Assembly (NCBI GenBank): GCA_002746535.1
Contig: NVWA01000018.1
Span: forward strand, 58,203 to 122,202
Reading direction: 5' to 3'
Length of the DNA: 64,000 nt
Source of the DNA: Planctomycetota bacterium
Lineage (GTDB): Bacteria; Planctomycetota; GCA-2746535
Under the pieces are notes generated by a model. It saw only the letters and a list, made by a program, of their open reading frames with translations. It was not told where the DNA came from and ran no database searches. This document shows positions 29,097 through 39,767 of the stretch, one piece after another. Both the position numbers and the translations under genes were made by a program. The first letter of the stretch is position 1. Every line of letters starts with the position of its first letter.

Positions 29097-29142
29097 TTAA
29101 AAGGGCATTATTAATAAATGATGTCCTTTTAAACAATTTTTT
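29097..29142 (+). terminator. Rho-independent terminator after rpsA
   Basis: TTAAAAGGGCAT / ATGTCCTTTTAA 12-bp stem (one G-U), 12-nt loop, followed by a T-rich run. Confidence 0.7.
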
Positions 29143-29279
29143 CATTTCTAAGTAAACAATTTCTTATTTCCATATTACATTTTACTCCTAAGTTCAACCA
29201 AGGAATCATGTCTCGTTTAATTTGAATTAACTCACAATAAAATGACAATGAATCATATCATCAAGCACTTTTAAAAAAT

Positions 29280-29672
29280 ATGACAAGCATAAATTTAAAA
29301 AAACGTCGGATTAATAGTGGTGAATTTTGCAGAGCCATGGAAAGAGGTAAATGCTGCTTTAATTTTTCCTACCAAAATAATTTATGTGATTTTCATTTCA
29401 AATTATTTAATTTATTAGCTAATGATGATGAAATAATAGAAAATAAAATTTATAAAATTGACTACACATTAAATCTGTCGGCACCAGAAAGCAAATGCAG
29501 AATCATAGAGCCAGTCAAATTAAAAACGGAATTAATTCAAGAAGCGTGTTTACAATCAACGTTCAAAAAGGGGATTTGCAAAAGACACTTTAAAATATTA
29601 GAATTAATTGATCAGGTTGACAAATTTTCTATTTTAAAAATTTCAGATTTAAGAAAACATAATTTAAGATAA
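29280..29672 (+). CDS. Hypothetical Cys-containing small protein (130 aa)
   Basis: Intact ORF; two similar segments CCFNFSYQNNLCDFHFKLFNLL and ACLQSTFKKGICKRHFKILELI. Confidence 0.55.
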   Translation: MTSINLKKRRINSGEFCRAMERGKCCFNFSYQNNLCDFHFKLFNLLANDDEIIENKIYKIDYTLNLSAPESKCRIIEPVKLKTELIQEACLQSTFKKGICKRHFKILELIDQVDKFSILKISDLRKHNLR

Positions 29673-30041
29673 TTATGATTTATCTTGATGGTCTTTTAAG
29701 CAATTATCTAAGAATTTCTGAATCGTAGATAAATCAAACGGCTTTTTAATATGAGGCTTGTCATAATTAAGAATATTTGAAGGTCCTGCGACAAAGACAA
29801 TCTTTTCTGCTAAAGCGGGATATTTTTTATTCAACACTTCCATTATTTCAGAACCATTCATCATAGGCATTACTTCATCAAGTAGAACTAAATCAAACTT
29901 ATCATCTTTAATAAGAAATTTTTCAGCCTCAGACCATGTCGAAAAGCCCAAAATCTCAACGTCTTCATATAGTGATTCGATTAAATCCTCAAGATAATTT
30001 CTAATTAACTCCTCATCGTCAATATGTAAAATTCTAAACAT
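29673..30041 (-). CDS. Single-domain response regulator (CheY-like)
   Basis: FRILHIDDEELIRN, DLVLLDEVMPMMNGSEIM, HIKKPFDL receiver motifs. Confidence 0.85.
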   Translation of the reverse strand: MFRILHIDDEELIRNYLEDLIESLYEDVEILGFSTWSEAEKFLIKDDKFDLVLLDEVMPMMNGSEIMEVLNKKYPALAEKIVFVAGPSNILNYDKPHIKKPFDLSTIQKFLDNCLKDHQDKS

Positions 30042-30062
30042 TTCGAATTACCATTTATAAAG

Positions 30063-31316
30063 TTAAATTGATTGTAAATGAGTCGTTAAATTGATTCCTT
30101 TTCTTGCTATCCCTAATTTTTTACGAATATTATTTCTATGGGTATGGATTGTTCTCTCAGATAAAGACAAAGAATTTGAAATACCTCTCGATGACATTCC
30201 ATTTCTAATTAGATGGCATATTTCAATTTCTTTGGGTGATAAATTACTTAATTCATGAGTGAATTTATGAGTAAAAGAATTGCTTAACTCGTTTAATGTA
30301 TTAATTATCATTTCACAATATTTTTTATTACCAGGACTAATCGCTTCCATTCGCTCCAAAATAGGAACTAAAAGTTTAGTTGAATTTGTCTTAATTCTTT
30401 CTTCAATTTCAAAATATTTTAATTCTGCTTTTTGATGCAATTCATTTAAAGTAATATTCTTTTTCTCAAGTTCCATCTTTTGATGATAAAGCTCATCTTC
30501 AGACTCTTTTAATTTAATTTGCACTTCTCTCTTCTCAGTTACATCCAATGCCAAGCATAAAACGGTTTCTTTGCTATTAGTTGAGCTTTTAAGTGGCACA
30601 ATATTAATATCTACCCACTTAATATTTTTCTGTGAACTCAGTATTTTATATTGATTATAAGCACCTATGCCATCAAATGCAGAATCCAAATCCTTTAGGA
30701 AATTAGTTTCATCTTCATTTTCAATGAAATCTAAAAAATTTAAGCCCAACACATCTTCTAAATTCTCCTCGTCCAACAAGCATAATCCTGCGGGATTCAT
30801 CTCATTTATCATTCCTTTTCTTGTCAAAGCACACACACATTCAGGAACACCATCAAATAACGATTGTAATTTAGATTCTGTTTGGATACGTTGCAGAACC
30901 TCAAGCTCAAGGGCTTTAGTTTGTTTATACAGCTCTAAAAAAACACGTATTTTGCTCATCAAAATATTATTATCAAATGGCTTTAAAATATAATCTACAG
31001 CTCCTGAGGAATAACCCTTAATAGCATTTGACCCACTCAAATCTTTACCCGTAATAAAAATAATTGGGAGCGTTATAGGTAAATTCAGCTTCTTTATGTT
31101 TTCTGCGACTTCAAAACCATTCATTCCTGGCATATCAACATCTAATAATATTAAGGCAAATTCTTTTTCTTCTAGAGCTTTTAAAGCATCGATGCCATTA
31201 TTAAAGATTGTAGTTTCCACGCCATTTATGGAGGAAACTATATCCCTTATCATAATCAGGTTTTCCATGAAATCATCGACGATTAGAACTTGCGGAACAA
31301 CCAATTTACTTTGCAT
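30063..31316 (-). CDS. REC-PAS-LuxR HTH response regulator
   Basis: VLIVDDFMENL, ALILLDVDMPGMNGFEV, DYILKPFD; PAS-like middle; C-term LSPKEIEICHLIRNGMSSRGISNSLSLSERTIHTHRNNIRKKLGI. Confidence 0.85.
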   Translation of the reverse strand: MQSKLVVPQVLIVDDFMENLIMIRDIVSSINGVETTIFNNGIDALKALEEKEFALILLDVDMPGMNGFEVAENIKKLNLPITLPIIFITGKDLSGSNAIKGYSSGAVDYILKPFDNNILMSKIRVFLELYKQTKALELEVLQRIQTESKLQSLFDGVPECVCALTRKGMINEMNPAGLCLLDEENLEDVLGLNFLDFIENEDETNFLKDLDSAFDGIGAYNQYKILSSQKNIKWVDINIVPLKSSTNSKETVLCLALDVTEKREVQIKLKESEDELYHQKMELEKKNITLNELHQKAELKYFEIEERIKTNSTKLLVPILERMEAISPGNKKYCEMIINTLNELSNSFTHKFTHELSNLSPKEIEICHLIRNGMSSRGISNSLSLSERTIHTHRNNIRKKLGIARKGINLTTHLQSI

Positions 31317-31495
31317 GAAAAATCCTGTAAATACTTAATCAATTAAGCAGATTCTACGCATTTATTTGTTTGTTAGAACTAATTAAGTTGACCTAGATTA
31401 GATTCATCAGAAAAAGATTAAGTTGTTGCTAAAAATAGGAAATTATAATATCTATAAAAAGCATTAGTTTCTAATGGGAAATTAAGCCTTATTAG

Positions 31496-33307
31496 CTACT
31501 TGATAGATCCTTTTTTAAGCAAGACCATCAAGATAGAAATATCAACAGGATTAACACCTGATATTCGTGATGCTTGTCCTAATGTTGCTGGTTTAAATTT
31601 ATTCAATTTTTGTCTGGATTCAATTCTCAACTCATTGAACTGACTATAATCATTCAATGGCGATAATGTTTTGCCTTCAACTCTTTTATGTTTTACTATT
31701 TCGTCTTCTTGACGTTTTAAATAGCCTTCATATTTTGTATCAATATCAAATTGTTGGAGTGTTTCCTCATTAGGCAAATCATTTCTATTTAATTCACCGA
31801 TACGAATCACATCATTTATTGTATTAGAATTAACTCTAAGATGATGTCTTAAAGACTTTCCATCCACATGTTTCTTATCAAACCTTAACTTTAAAGAGGC
31901 GATGTTGTCTATTTTATTTTTAACTTGTTCATACTGTTCATTTGTAATTAAATTATATTTATAAGCATAATCATATAAACGTCTATCGGCGTTATCATGT
32001 CTTAGTAATAATCGATACTCTGCTCTTGATGTAAACATACGATAAGGCTCATCTAGTTCTTTTGTAGTTAAGTCGTCCAATAATACACCTATCAAAGAGT
32101 CAGATCGGCTCATGATAAAAGGCTCTTTGTTCTTTACATATAAAGCTGCATTTACACCTGCTACTAAGCCTTGGCTAGCAGCCTCCTCATATCCTGATGT
32201 GCCATTTATTTGTCCAGCAAAAAATAAACCTGGAATATGTTTAGACATCAAGGTCACACTTGTCTGGTATGGAGGAATAAAATCATATTCAATTGCATAA
32301 CCAAAACGCATTATTTGAACTTTCTCCATACCCGGAACAGTTTTCAGGAATTTATCTTGAACTTCAGGTGGCAAACTAGTAGAGATTCCGTTCACATATA
32401 CTTCTTCAGTATTGATTCCCTCTGGTTCAAAAAATAATTGGTGTCGATTTTTATCTTTAAACCGATTAACTTTATCTTCAATTGAAGGGCAATAGCGAGG
32501 TCCAACGCCTTGTATTTGTCCAGAATACATTGGCGATAACTCTAGGTTGTTAAGAATAATATCATGTGTATCAGTGTTTGTATAACCAATATGACAATCA
32601 ACCAAAGGCCTTTCGATTTTACTATTCCAATAGGAAAATGGTTGAGGAGTCTCGCTAGGTTGCGCTGTCAATTTCGAATAATCTAAGGAACTAGATAAAA
32701 CTCTCGGAGGTGTGCCTGTCTTTAGGCGACCAGTTTTAAGACCAAGTTTATGAAAACAGTCTGGCAAATTAGAGGATGGTTCACCAGCACGACCAGCACC
32801 AATCATAGTTGTACCTAAGTGCATCAATCCTTTTAAAAAAGTACCTGTTGTTAAAATTGTAGTCGACGACCTATATTCAACACCTTCTTTAACTCTAACA
32901 CCTATTACTTTATTATCATCAACAAGAATTTCATCTACTTGACCTTGAGCCAATACTAAACCCGGTGTTTTCTCAATTTCATGTTTAACTAGCAATTGAT
33001 ATAACTTTTTATCTGCTTGTGCTCTAGGAGCCTGGACAGCAGCACCTTTCGATCTATTTAACATTCGAAAATGAATCATACTTCTATCGATTACTTTGCC
33101 CATTAACCCACCAAGGGCATCAATCTCTCGAGCGATTTGACCTTTAGCAAGGCCACCAATAGATGGATTACATGACATGACTCCTACAGAGTCTAAAGAC
33201 ATAGACAACAATAGGGTCTTGCACCCCATTTTGGCAGCAGCATGTGCAGCTTCGCAACCACCATGACCACCCCCAACTACAATTACATCGAAGGTATACA
33301 CTAACAT
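31496..33307 (-). CDS. mnmG: tRNA uridine-5-carboxymethylaminomethyl modification enzyme MnmG
   Basis: VIVVGGGHGGCEAAHAAAKMG, SCNPSIGGLAKGQIAREIDALGG, FFAGQINGTSGYEEAASQGLVAG. Confidence 0.96.
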   Translation of the reverse strand: MLVYTFDVIVVGGGHGGCEAAHAAAKMGCKTLLLSMSLDSVGVMSCNPSIGGLAKGQIAREIDALGGLMGKVIDRSMIHFRMLNRSKGAAVQAPRAQADKKLYQLLVKHEIEKTPGLVLAQGQVDEILVDDNKVIGVRVKEGVEYRSSTTILTTGTFLKGLMHLGTTMIGAGRAGEPSSNLPDCFHKLGLKTGRLKTGTPPRVLSSSLDYSKLTAQPSETPQPFSYWNSKIERPLVDCHIGYTNTDTHDIILNNLELSPMYSGQIQGVGPRYCPSIEDKVNRFKDKNRHQLFFEPEGINTEEVYVNGISTSLPPEVQDKFLKTVPGMEKVQIMRFGYAIEYDFIPPYQTSVTLMSKHIPGLFFAGQINGTSGYEEAASQGLVAGVNAALYVKNKEPFIMSRSDSLIGVLLDDLTTKELDEPYRMFTSRAEYRLLLRHDNADRRLYDYAYKYNLITNEQYEQVKNKIDNIASLKLRFDKKHVDGKSLRHHLRVNSNTINDVIRIGELNRNDLPNEETLQQFDIDTKYEGYLKRQEDEIVKHKRVEGKTLSPLNDYSQFNELRIESRQKLNKFKPATLGQASRISGVNPVDISILMVLLKKGSIK

Positions 33308-33319
33308 AAGACTATTTAA

Positions 33320-34138
33320 CTAAATAATTAATTCTAGCTCTTCTTCTATAAAGCTAGTATTAAATTGTAATAATTTATGGGCTGAATAACCTTTGACAAA
33401 TTCCTGTTTAACAACAACCCAACCACTATAGTCGAGACATTCCATAACTTTGGTAATCAAAGGTAAATTTATTAGGCCTTCACCAATACGGCAAGGAAAG
33501 ACTTTCTTAACTTCTGGGTCTTTTTTCAATCGTCCAATTTTAATGTCGGATAAAATGAATACACCGATTCGATTTACAATATGAGGTAAAAAAGTTTGAG
33601 GTCGAATTCCCATCATTGTGAGAGTAGCAGGTTCAAATGCCATAAAAACATTGTCCTCTCTTGTATTCTCTACCATTTCGAATATTAATTTTTTATTCTT
33701 AATTATAGACTCTTCAGTTGGCTTAAAACAAAGCTTAATCCCCTTTTTCCGGGCAACACCACCTATTTCATTTAAAAAAGAATATAGCTTATTTCTGTCT
33801 TCAATCGTTGAAGAAGTAATCCCCTCATTATCATCAGTTACAACAATCGTATTGGCTTTACATTTTTGAAGGAAGTTTAATCGATAATCCAAATTTTGGA
33901 TACTATCTTCAATTTTATCATTATTTAGAACATTCAAGACACCCTCTGAACCAGCAACACCTATTTCATTTCCTGAAATTATTTCTGTAAAAATTTCCTG
34001 ACGATCAATATAAGACTCAAGCAATTCGCCTCTTGCAAATACGCCTTTATATCCAAATTTTACTATTTCTGTTAATGCGTGGGGGAAACCTGAGGTATCC
34101 CATGTTGCCTCTGCATAAGCAACTTCAATATCATCCAT
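33320..34138 (-). CDS. Sugar phosphate isomerase/epimerase-like (xylose isomerase-like TIM barrel)
   Basis: Order and spacing of KFGYKGVFARGELL, GGVARKKGIKLCFKPTEES, VMECLDYSGWVVVKQEF typical of the family. Confidence 0.65.
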   Translation of the reverse strand: MDDIEVAYAEATWDTSGFPHALTEIVKFGYKGVFARGELLESYIDRQEIFTEIISGNEIGVAGSEGVLNVLNNDKIEDSIQNLDYRLNFLQKCKANTIVVTDDNEGITSSTIEDRNKLYSFLNEIGGVARKKGIKLCFKPTEESIIKNKKLIFEMVENTREDNVFMAFEPATLTMMGIRPQTFLPHIVNRIGVFILSDIKIGRLKKDPEVKKVFPCRIGEGLINLPLITKVMECLDYSGWVVVKQEFVKGYSAHKLLQFNTSFIEEELELII

Positions 34139-34225
34139 TAATGGACTCCGATCTTATTATTCGATTAAGTTGGATTCTGTAAAAAAGTAACTCGTTGTAA
34201 AATTGTTCTATTAATTAAATAATAA

Positions 34226-34411
34226 TTAATTTTTTTTACGTTGAGATCTTCTTATCGCTGCTTTTTTTTTGTGACGTTCAATGTCAGATTTTTTTTCGTA
34301 ATATTGATTCTTTTTTAAATCAATTAATACACCTTCTTTACGACATAATCTTTTAAATCTTCGAATCATGCTATCTAATGATTCATTGTCTCTACCTACA
34401 ATTTTTATCAT
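34226..34411 (-). CDS. rpsU: 30S ribosomal protein S21
   Basis: MIKIVGRDNESLDSMIRRFKRLCRKEGVLIDLKKNQYYEKKSDIERHKKKAAIRRSQRK. Confidence 0.93.
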   Translation of the reverse strand: MIKIVGRDNESLDSMIRRFKRLCRKEGVLIDLKKNQYYEKKSDIERHKKKAAIRRSQRKKN

Positions 34412-34606
34412 ACAATCTCTCTAAACCTTTCGTTAAGAAATGACGATTTCTACCATTTTTGGGCGTGAGAGTATATCAAAATACTATTTCAAGTCGAAGG
34501 GAAATCCTTTATATTAAAATTCACGGAATCAACTTAGTTTCATATTGAAAATACAGGAGAGTGTATGTTGAAAGGCAGTTTATGGAGAATAATTTTTAAA
34601 TATAAC

Positions 34607-34984
34607 TTACTTTTGAATCTTCCCAAAGGTGTCTTCAGCGCTCTTTTTAGGCAATTCTTTAATGTCTTCCAATTTGATTGAAAATGTTTCACAGACGTAG
34701 TTTAATGCCTTAGATAAAAAGGTCATTTGATCACTACTTTGAGCGTCACTGCCTAAATTAATGTGCTTATCATCTTTAAATACTCCTATAAACACCTCTT
34801 CTGATATTGAAGATTTCTCGGCCGTATAATAAAGAACTGGGATCTTATTTTCAAAAACACCAAATATAAAAGAATATTGAATTGAGCCAACACTCTTTAT
34901 ATGTCCCAATAAAAACCCTTCGTAATCACCAAAGGAAAACATTTTTTCAGGAACACAGGATTTGAGCAAAGGTTTCAGTTGCAT
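34607..34984 (-). CDS. Hypothetical protein (125 aa) directly downstream of zwf
   Basis: ORF 6 nt after zwf stop, same strand; no motif. Confidence 0.5.
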   Translation of the reverse strand: MQLKPLLKSCVPEKMFSFGDYEGFLLGHIKSVGSIQYSFIFGVFENKIPVLYYTAEKSSISEEVFIGVFKDDKHINLGSDAQSSDQMTFLSKALNYVCETFSIKLEDIKELPKKSAEDTFGKIQK

Positions 34985-34990
34985 TACTTT

Positions 34991-36415
34991 TTAATTTGGC
35001 CCTCTTGAGCCGAAGACATACGAATGAGGTTTAATTTTCCATTTCTCCATTTCATTTAATACTGGAGTCACAATATTCCAACTAGCTGTTAATTCATCAG
35101 CCCTAATAAAAAGGCTTTTTTCACCTCTCAAGACATCAAGCAATAAACGCTCATAAGCATCATGTAATTTAGCTTGAAATTCAGATTCATAATGTAAGTT
35201 TAAAGAGGCATTCTCAAACCGCATTGCAAGACCTGGATACTTGTTAACTATCTCAAAACTAATTGCTTCTTCGGGTTGAATTCGAATAACCAAAGTGTTT
35301 GGAGTCATTGCTTTTAAACTTGGATAAATAAATCCGGGAACTTGTTTAAAGTTTATTCGAATTTCTGTGGCAGCTTTATCATATGCTTTTGCACTTAACA
35401 GATGAAAAGGAACACCATCCCATCTAAAATTATTTATTTTTAACGTCGCTTTTGCATAGGTTGGAGTTATAGAATCATTGGGTACGCCAGGATCTTCAAG
35501 GTACCCAGGTACTCCTTTTTCATTATTCCGTACATATTGCCCAACCACCAACTGATCAAGACTTATGGGTTCAACACATTTAAGCAATTTCACTTTTTCG
35601 TCACGAATACTTTCTGCATCCAAATTAATTGGCGGCTCCATACCAACAAGCGACAATATTTGCATTAAATGATTTTGCATAACATCTCTTATAATTCCAT
35701 AGTTGTCAAAATATCCAGCACGTCCACTAACACCTATTTTTTCACTCCATGAAATAACAACATCATTAATATAATTTCGATTCCAAATTGGCTCAAAAAT
35801 AAGATTAGCAAATCTTAGAACCATTAAATTTTGAATCACCTCTTTACCAAGATAGTGGTCAATTCGGTATGTTTGATCCTCTCGAATAACTTTAGATAAA
35901 TTCTTGTTTAATTCTTCATAAGATTTACTATCTCGGCCAAAAGGTTTTTCTAACACGACTCTTGCCCAAAAGTCATCACAATCATTATTTAATAGGCCTG
36001 ATTCATAAAGTGAGTTTGAAGTATCTAAAAATACACTTGGAGGTATCGCCATATAAAAAAGACGACAAAAATTTTCAATTTTTAATTCTTTTAGTTTTGA
36101 GAAAACTGAATTAAACCCATCAACCGAATCATATTGACCTCGAACATAAAAACACTTTTGCAAAAATTCAGGGACTTTTTTTAAAATTTCCTGCTCATCA
36201 CTAAACTTATTTTGCAAACACTCCCCAGCCAATTCTCGGAATTGATCATCGTTCATTTCACTTCGGGCATACCCTATAACATTATAATCCCTAGGCAAAA
36301 AACCGTTTACATAAAGTGAAAAAAGGGCTGGAATAATTTTTTTCCGAGACAGATCTCCTGATGCTCCAATAATAAAAAAATTACAACCATTCTTATAATC
36401 AATTTCACCACTCAT
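34991..36415 (-). CDS. zwf: Glucose-6-phosphate 1-dehydrogenase
   Basis: FIIGASGDLSRKKIIPALF, RIDHYLGKEVIQNLMVLRFAN, DVMQNHLMQIL. Confidence 0.95.
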   Translation of the reverse strand: MSGEIDYKNGCNFFIIGASGDLSRKKIIPALFSLYVNGFLPRDYNVIGYARSEMNDDQFRELAGECLQNKFSDEQEILKKVPEFLQKCFYVRGQYDSVDGFNSVFSKLKELKIENFCRLFYMAIPPSVFLDTSNSLYESGLLNNDCDDFWARVVLEKPFGRDSKSYEELNKNLSKVIREDQTYRIDHYLGKEVIQNLMVLRFANLIFEPIWNRNYINDVVISWSEKIGVSGRAGYFDNYGIIRDVMQNHLMQILSLVGMEPPINLDAESIRDEKVKLLKCVEPISLDQLVVGQYVRNNEKGVPGYLEDPGVPNDSITPTYAKATLKINNFRWDGVPFHLLSAKAYDKAATEIRINFKQVPGFIYPSLKAMTPNTLVIRIQPEEAISFEIVNKYPGLAMRFENASLNLHYESEFQAKLHDAYERLLLDVLRGEKSLFIRADELTASWNIVTPVLNEMEKWKIKPHSYVFGSRGPN

Positions 36416-36542
36416 ATTAACTCTCCATCAATTTAGGACGTCAGAAATTATACACTACAGTTAATAAAATACTATTGCTACGACTCAACGGAATTTTCAA
36501 TATGGATTAAATATTATATAAAGAAAACATAATCAAATTTAT

Positions 36543-37505
36543 TTAATCAAGATAATCATTTTTTAAAATCCAATTCAAAAGATTAGCATCGGATTTTGCC
36601 TGATTATAATGAAATGAAAACCCTCGAAAGAATGCTTGCTGCATAGACCTAAATGGTTCCGTTCGAATTAATTTTGCACGACATTTTCCATAAAAAAGTT
36701 CCATGCCAATATTAAGTTTATTATAAAGGCCTAAATATTTTTTTTCCCTAATCAAAGAATAAGAATACGAAATCCCCTGCATATAAGATCTCTTTTTTAA
36801 ATAATCTACTGTTAACCGACTTTCATCCACCCTATGATATAAACTAGCTTCAGGAATAAAAAAAGCTTTTCCATTACTTTTTTGTATTTCATTGGAAAGG
36901 TAACTTTCACCGTCACCTCTAAATCTCAGATCTTCTGAAGGAAAGCCATCTGGATGAAATCCACCCAATGCTACAAGAGTCGCTTTTCGAATTGAAAAAT
37001 TACAACCAAACACCATATGAGGTGAAATTTCTTTTATTTCATCACCCATTTCAAGTAAACTATATTCAGATAAATATTTTCCATCTAAATTTATTTTCCA
37101 TAAAAGCTCGACCCATTCAGGTAAGTCAGCCTCAAATTTTGGATGTGCATTCCCACCAACCAAAACAACATCACTCCCTTGAGAGAAGCCCATAGCAATT
37201 CCATCTAACCATGTAGGCTCAACCAAAACATCATCATCAATAAATGAAAGAATTTCGCCCTTAGATTTTTTTAAACCACAATGTCTTGCATTGTGGAGGC
37301 CTAAATTAGCTTCTTTGTAATAAAAGCAATTTACATGATTATTAATATAATCTCTAGAAACAAGTTCCGTATCATCACTTGAATTATTATCTACTACAAT
37401 AATTTCGAAATCTTCAGAGGGATAATTCAAATCACTTAAACTATCTAGAGCATCTTTCAAAATAGTTGAACGATTATAGGTCGGAATAATTACACTAATA
37501 AACAG
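36543..37505 (-). CDS. Glycosyltransferase family 2
   Basis: ORF-track start (TTG 37460) omits the hallmark; upstream in-frame codons read LFISVIIPTYNRSTI-LKDAL. Candidate CTG start 37505 with GAGGA six nt upstream; DDDVLVEPTWLDG follows. Confidence 0.8.
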   Translation of the reverse strand: MFISVIIPTYNRSTILKDALDSLSDLNYPSEDFEIIVVDNNSSDDTELVSRDYINNHVNCFYYKEANLGLHNARHCGLKKSKGEILSFIDDDVLVEPTWLDGIAMGFSQGSDVVLVGGNAHPKFEADLPEWVELLWKINLDGKYLSEYSLLEMGDEIKEISPHMVFGCNFSIRKATLVALGGFHPDGFPSEDLRFRGDGESYLSNEIQKSNGKAFFIPEASLYHRVDESRLTVDYLKKRSYMQGISYSYSLIREKKYLGLYNKLNIGMELFYGKCRAKLIRTEPFRSMQQAFFRGFSFHYNQAKSDANLLNWILKNDYLD

Positions 37506-37739
37506 CTGAATTCCTCAAATATAAACCCATTGACTCCAATTATTATAATACATTATCAAAAGATTTTCTTTACAATACTAAATTCATCAGATTTTATAAC
37601 ATAAAGCAATATAATTAACTACTAAGATTTTTTCAACATCACCATCAACTCTAAGATCGGTTTTAAATATTAGTATTATGGATATAAAGAAAAGAAATAA
37701 AGCTTTCAACTACAAAGCATTAACGCTAATTTCTATCAT

Positions 37740-39068
37740 GTGTACATTTTGATATTAAATAAAATAAAAGAAATTACTCAGCATCCCGGTGTTCGTAAAT
37801 ATTTTAAAAATAGCTCATGGCTACTAGCAGAAAAAGTATTTAGACTTATCATTGGACTGTTCGTAGGTGTATGGGTAGCAAAATACTTAGGTCCTGAGTC
37901 CTATGGCCTTTTCTCTTACGCACAGTCAATTGTTGTCATAATTACTATTGTAGCTTCTTTAGGAGTCGATGGGATACTAGTCAGAGAATTAATTAATCAT
38001 AAAGACAAAAGGGATGAACTTCTAGGCACGGCATTCACACTTCGACTGATAGGTGCAATAATTGTGATTTTAATAACAATAATTGCTATCAGCTTATTAC
38101 CTCACGAGAGAGACACAAACATAATAATAATAGTAATCACAGGAGCTGTGTTTTTTCAGTGTTTTAATGTTATTGATTTTTATTTTCAAAGCGAAGTTCT
38201 AAGCAAATATATAGTAAGAGCAAACATGATTTCCCTCTTAATATCATCGATAGCAAAAGTCATACTGATTTTATACAATGCACCCTTGCTAGCATTCGCA
38301 ACTATGATGGTTGTCGATAGTGTCATATTTGGCATAGGATATATTTACATATATTACAAACAAAATTTATCGTTATTCATATGGAAATTCAACTATGCCA
38401 TGGCAAAAAGACTATTAAAAGACAGCTGGCCATTAATTTTTAGTAGCTTTGTGCTAATGATCCAAGCGCGTATAGATCAAGTGATGATCAAAAACATGCT
38501 AGGGAATTCTGAAGTAGGTTATTACAGCGTAGCATTAAAACTGATAGAGTCCGTCGCATTCGTGACAATTATTTTAAAAACATCCCTATCACCATCTGTA
38601 ATTAAAGCAAAGAGCATCTCAACCGAATTATATGAAAACCGATTGCAAAATTTATATAGAATAAATATGATCGCATTTCTAATCGTTGCCCTTCCTATAT
38701 ACTTTTTAGCCGATCACATAATAAGTATTCTATATGGAGAAAAATATGCAAATACTGGTATTTTACTATCAATAATGGCATCCCGGCTATATTTCGCAAA
38801 CCTAGGAACAGCTCGCGCAGTTTATTTAATGGTTGAAAATTTATTCAAATACGCTTTATTCACGATGATTTTAGGAACAATCGTAAACATTATATTAAAT
38901 TACTACTGGATAGCAGAATATGGAACCAAAGGTGCTGTATATGCATCAATCATTTCATTCTTTGTCACTATATTTGTTGTCGATCTCTTCTATACGAAGA
39001 CAAGAAGAAACTTATGGTTAATGATAAAGAGCACCTTTACTTTTTATCGATTAAATGTTAAATTATAA
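37740..39068 (+). CDS. Polysaccharide biosynthesis flippase (Wzx-like, MOP superfamily)
   Basis: NSSWLLAEKVFRLIIGLFVGVWVAKYLGPESYGLFSYAQS; ~12 TM segments. Confidence 0.9.
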   Translation: MYILILNKIKEITQHPGVRKYFKNSSWLLAEKVFRLIIGLFVGVWVAKYLGPESYGLFSYAQSIVVIITIVASLGVDGILVRELINHKDKRDELLGTAFTLRLIGAIIVILITIIAISLLPHERDTNIIIIVITGAVFFQCFNVIDFYFQSEVLSKYIVRANMISLLISSIAKVILILYNAPLLAFATMMVVDSVIFGIGYIYIYYKQNLSLFIWKFNYAMAKRLLKDSWPLIFSSFVLMIQARIDQVMIKNMLGNSEVGYYSVALKLIESVAFVTIILKTSLSPSVIKAKSISTELYENRLQNLYRINMIAFLIVALPIYFLADHIISILYGEKYANTGILLSIMASRLYFANLGTARAVYLMVENLFKYALFTMILGTIVNIILNYYWIAEYGTKGAVYASIISFFVTIFVVDLFYTKTRRNLWLMIKSTFTFYRLNVKL

Positions 39069-39096
39069 GCGATATTAACTTCAGGAAATAAAAGCA

Positions 39097-39765
39097 ATGG
39101 GAATAGTAAATTTTGGTGTGCCTGAAAAAGAAGTTAGTTTTCTAAAAAACCTCATGAATTTATCCATATTTGTTGAAGGAGGGACTTTCAAAGGAGGTAC
39201 AGCCAAATTAATGAGTCAAGATTTCAATAAAGTATATACCATTGAGAAATCTGAAAAAATGTATCTGGTAGCTAAAGAAAATTTAACAACTTTAACAAAT
39301 GTAGTATTGTTAAAAGGCGATACTCGCGATCATTTGAAAGATATCTTAGAGGAAAATGACAACTTATTGTTTTGGCTTGATGCTCATTGGTGTGGATATG
39401 AATCGTACGGTGATAGCGATGAATGTCCTCTAATAGAAGAATTAAAAAATATTTTTTCATATGAAAAAAACTACGTTATATTAATAGATGATGCTCGGTT
39501 ATTTCTATCCCCACCACCACAACCCCATCGAATTTCTCAGTGGCCAGATTTGAAAGAAATCATGGAAGCATTACCAAATAACTGGGGTATTATTGAATAT
39601 GAAGATGTAATATATTTGTATCCAAATAAGATCAGAGATGATATAAAAAACTTTTTACAAATTGAAGTAACAAAAAAAAATCAACAAGAAAATAAAGAAA
39701 TCAATAAAGCAAATTCGACATCTTTTCTTCACAAAATTTATAATAAAATCAGACCAAGGGAATAG
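39097..39765 (+). CDS. Class I SAM-dependent methyltransferase-like protein
   Basis: FVEGGTFKGGTAKLMSQDFNKVYTIEKSEKM...VVLLKGDTRDHL...LLFWLDAHW. Confidence 0.55.
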   Translation: MGIVNFGVPEKEVSFLKNLMNLSIFVEGGTFKGGTAKLMSQDFNKVYTIEKSEKMYLVAKENLTTLTNVVLLKGDTRDHLKDILEENDNLLFWLDAHWCGYESYGDSDECPLIEELKNIFSYEKNYVILIDDARLFLSPPPQPHRISQWPDLKEIMEALPNNWGIIEYEDVIYLYPNKIRDDIKNFLQIEVTKKNQQENKEINKANSTSFLHKIYNKIRPRE

Positions 39766-39767
39766 TA

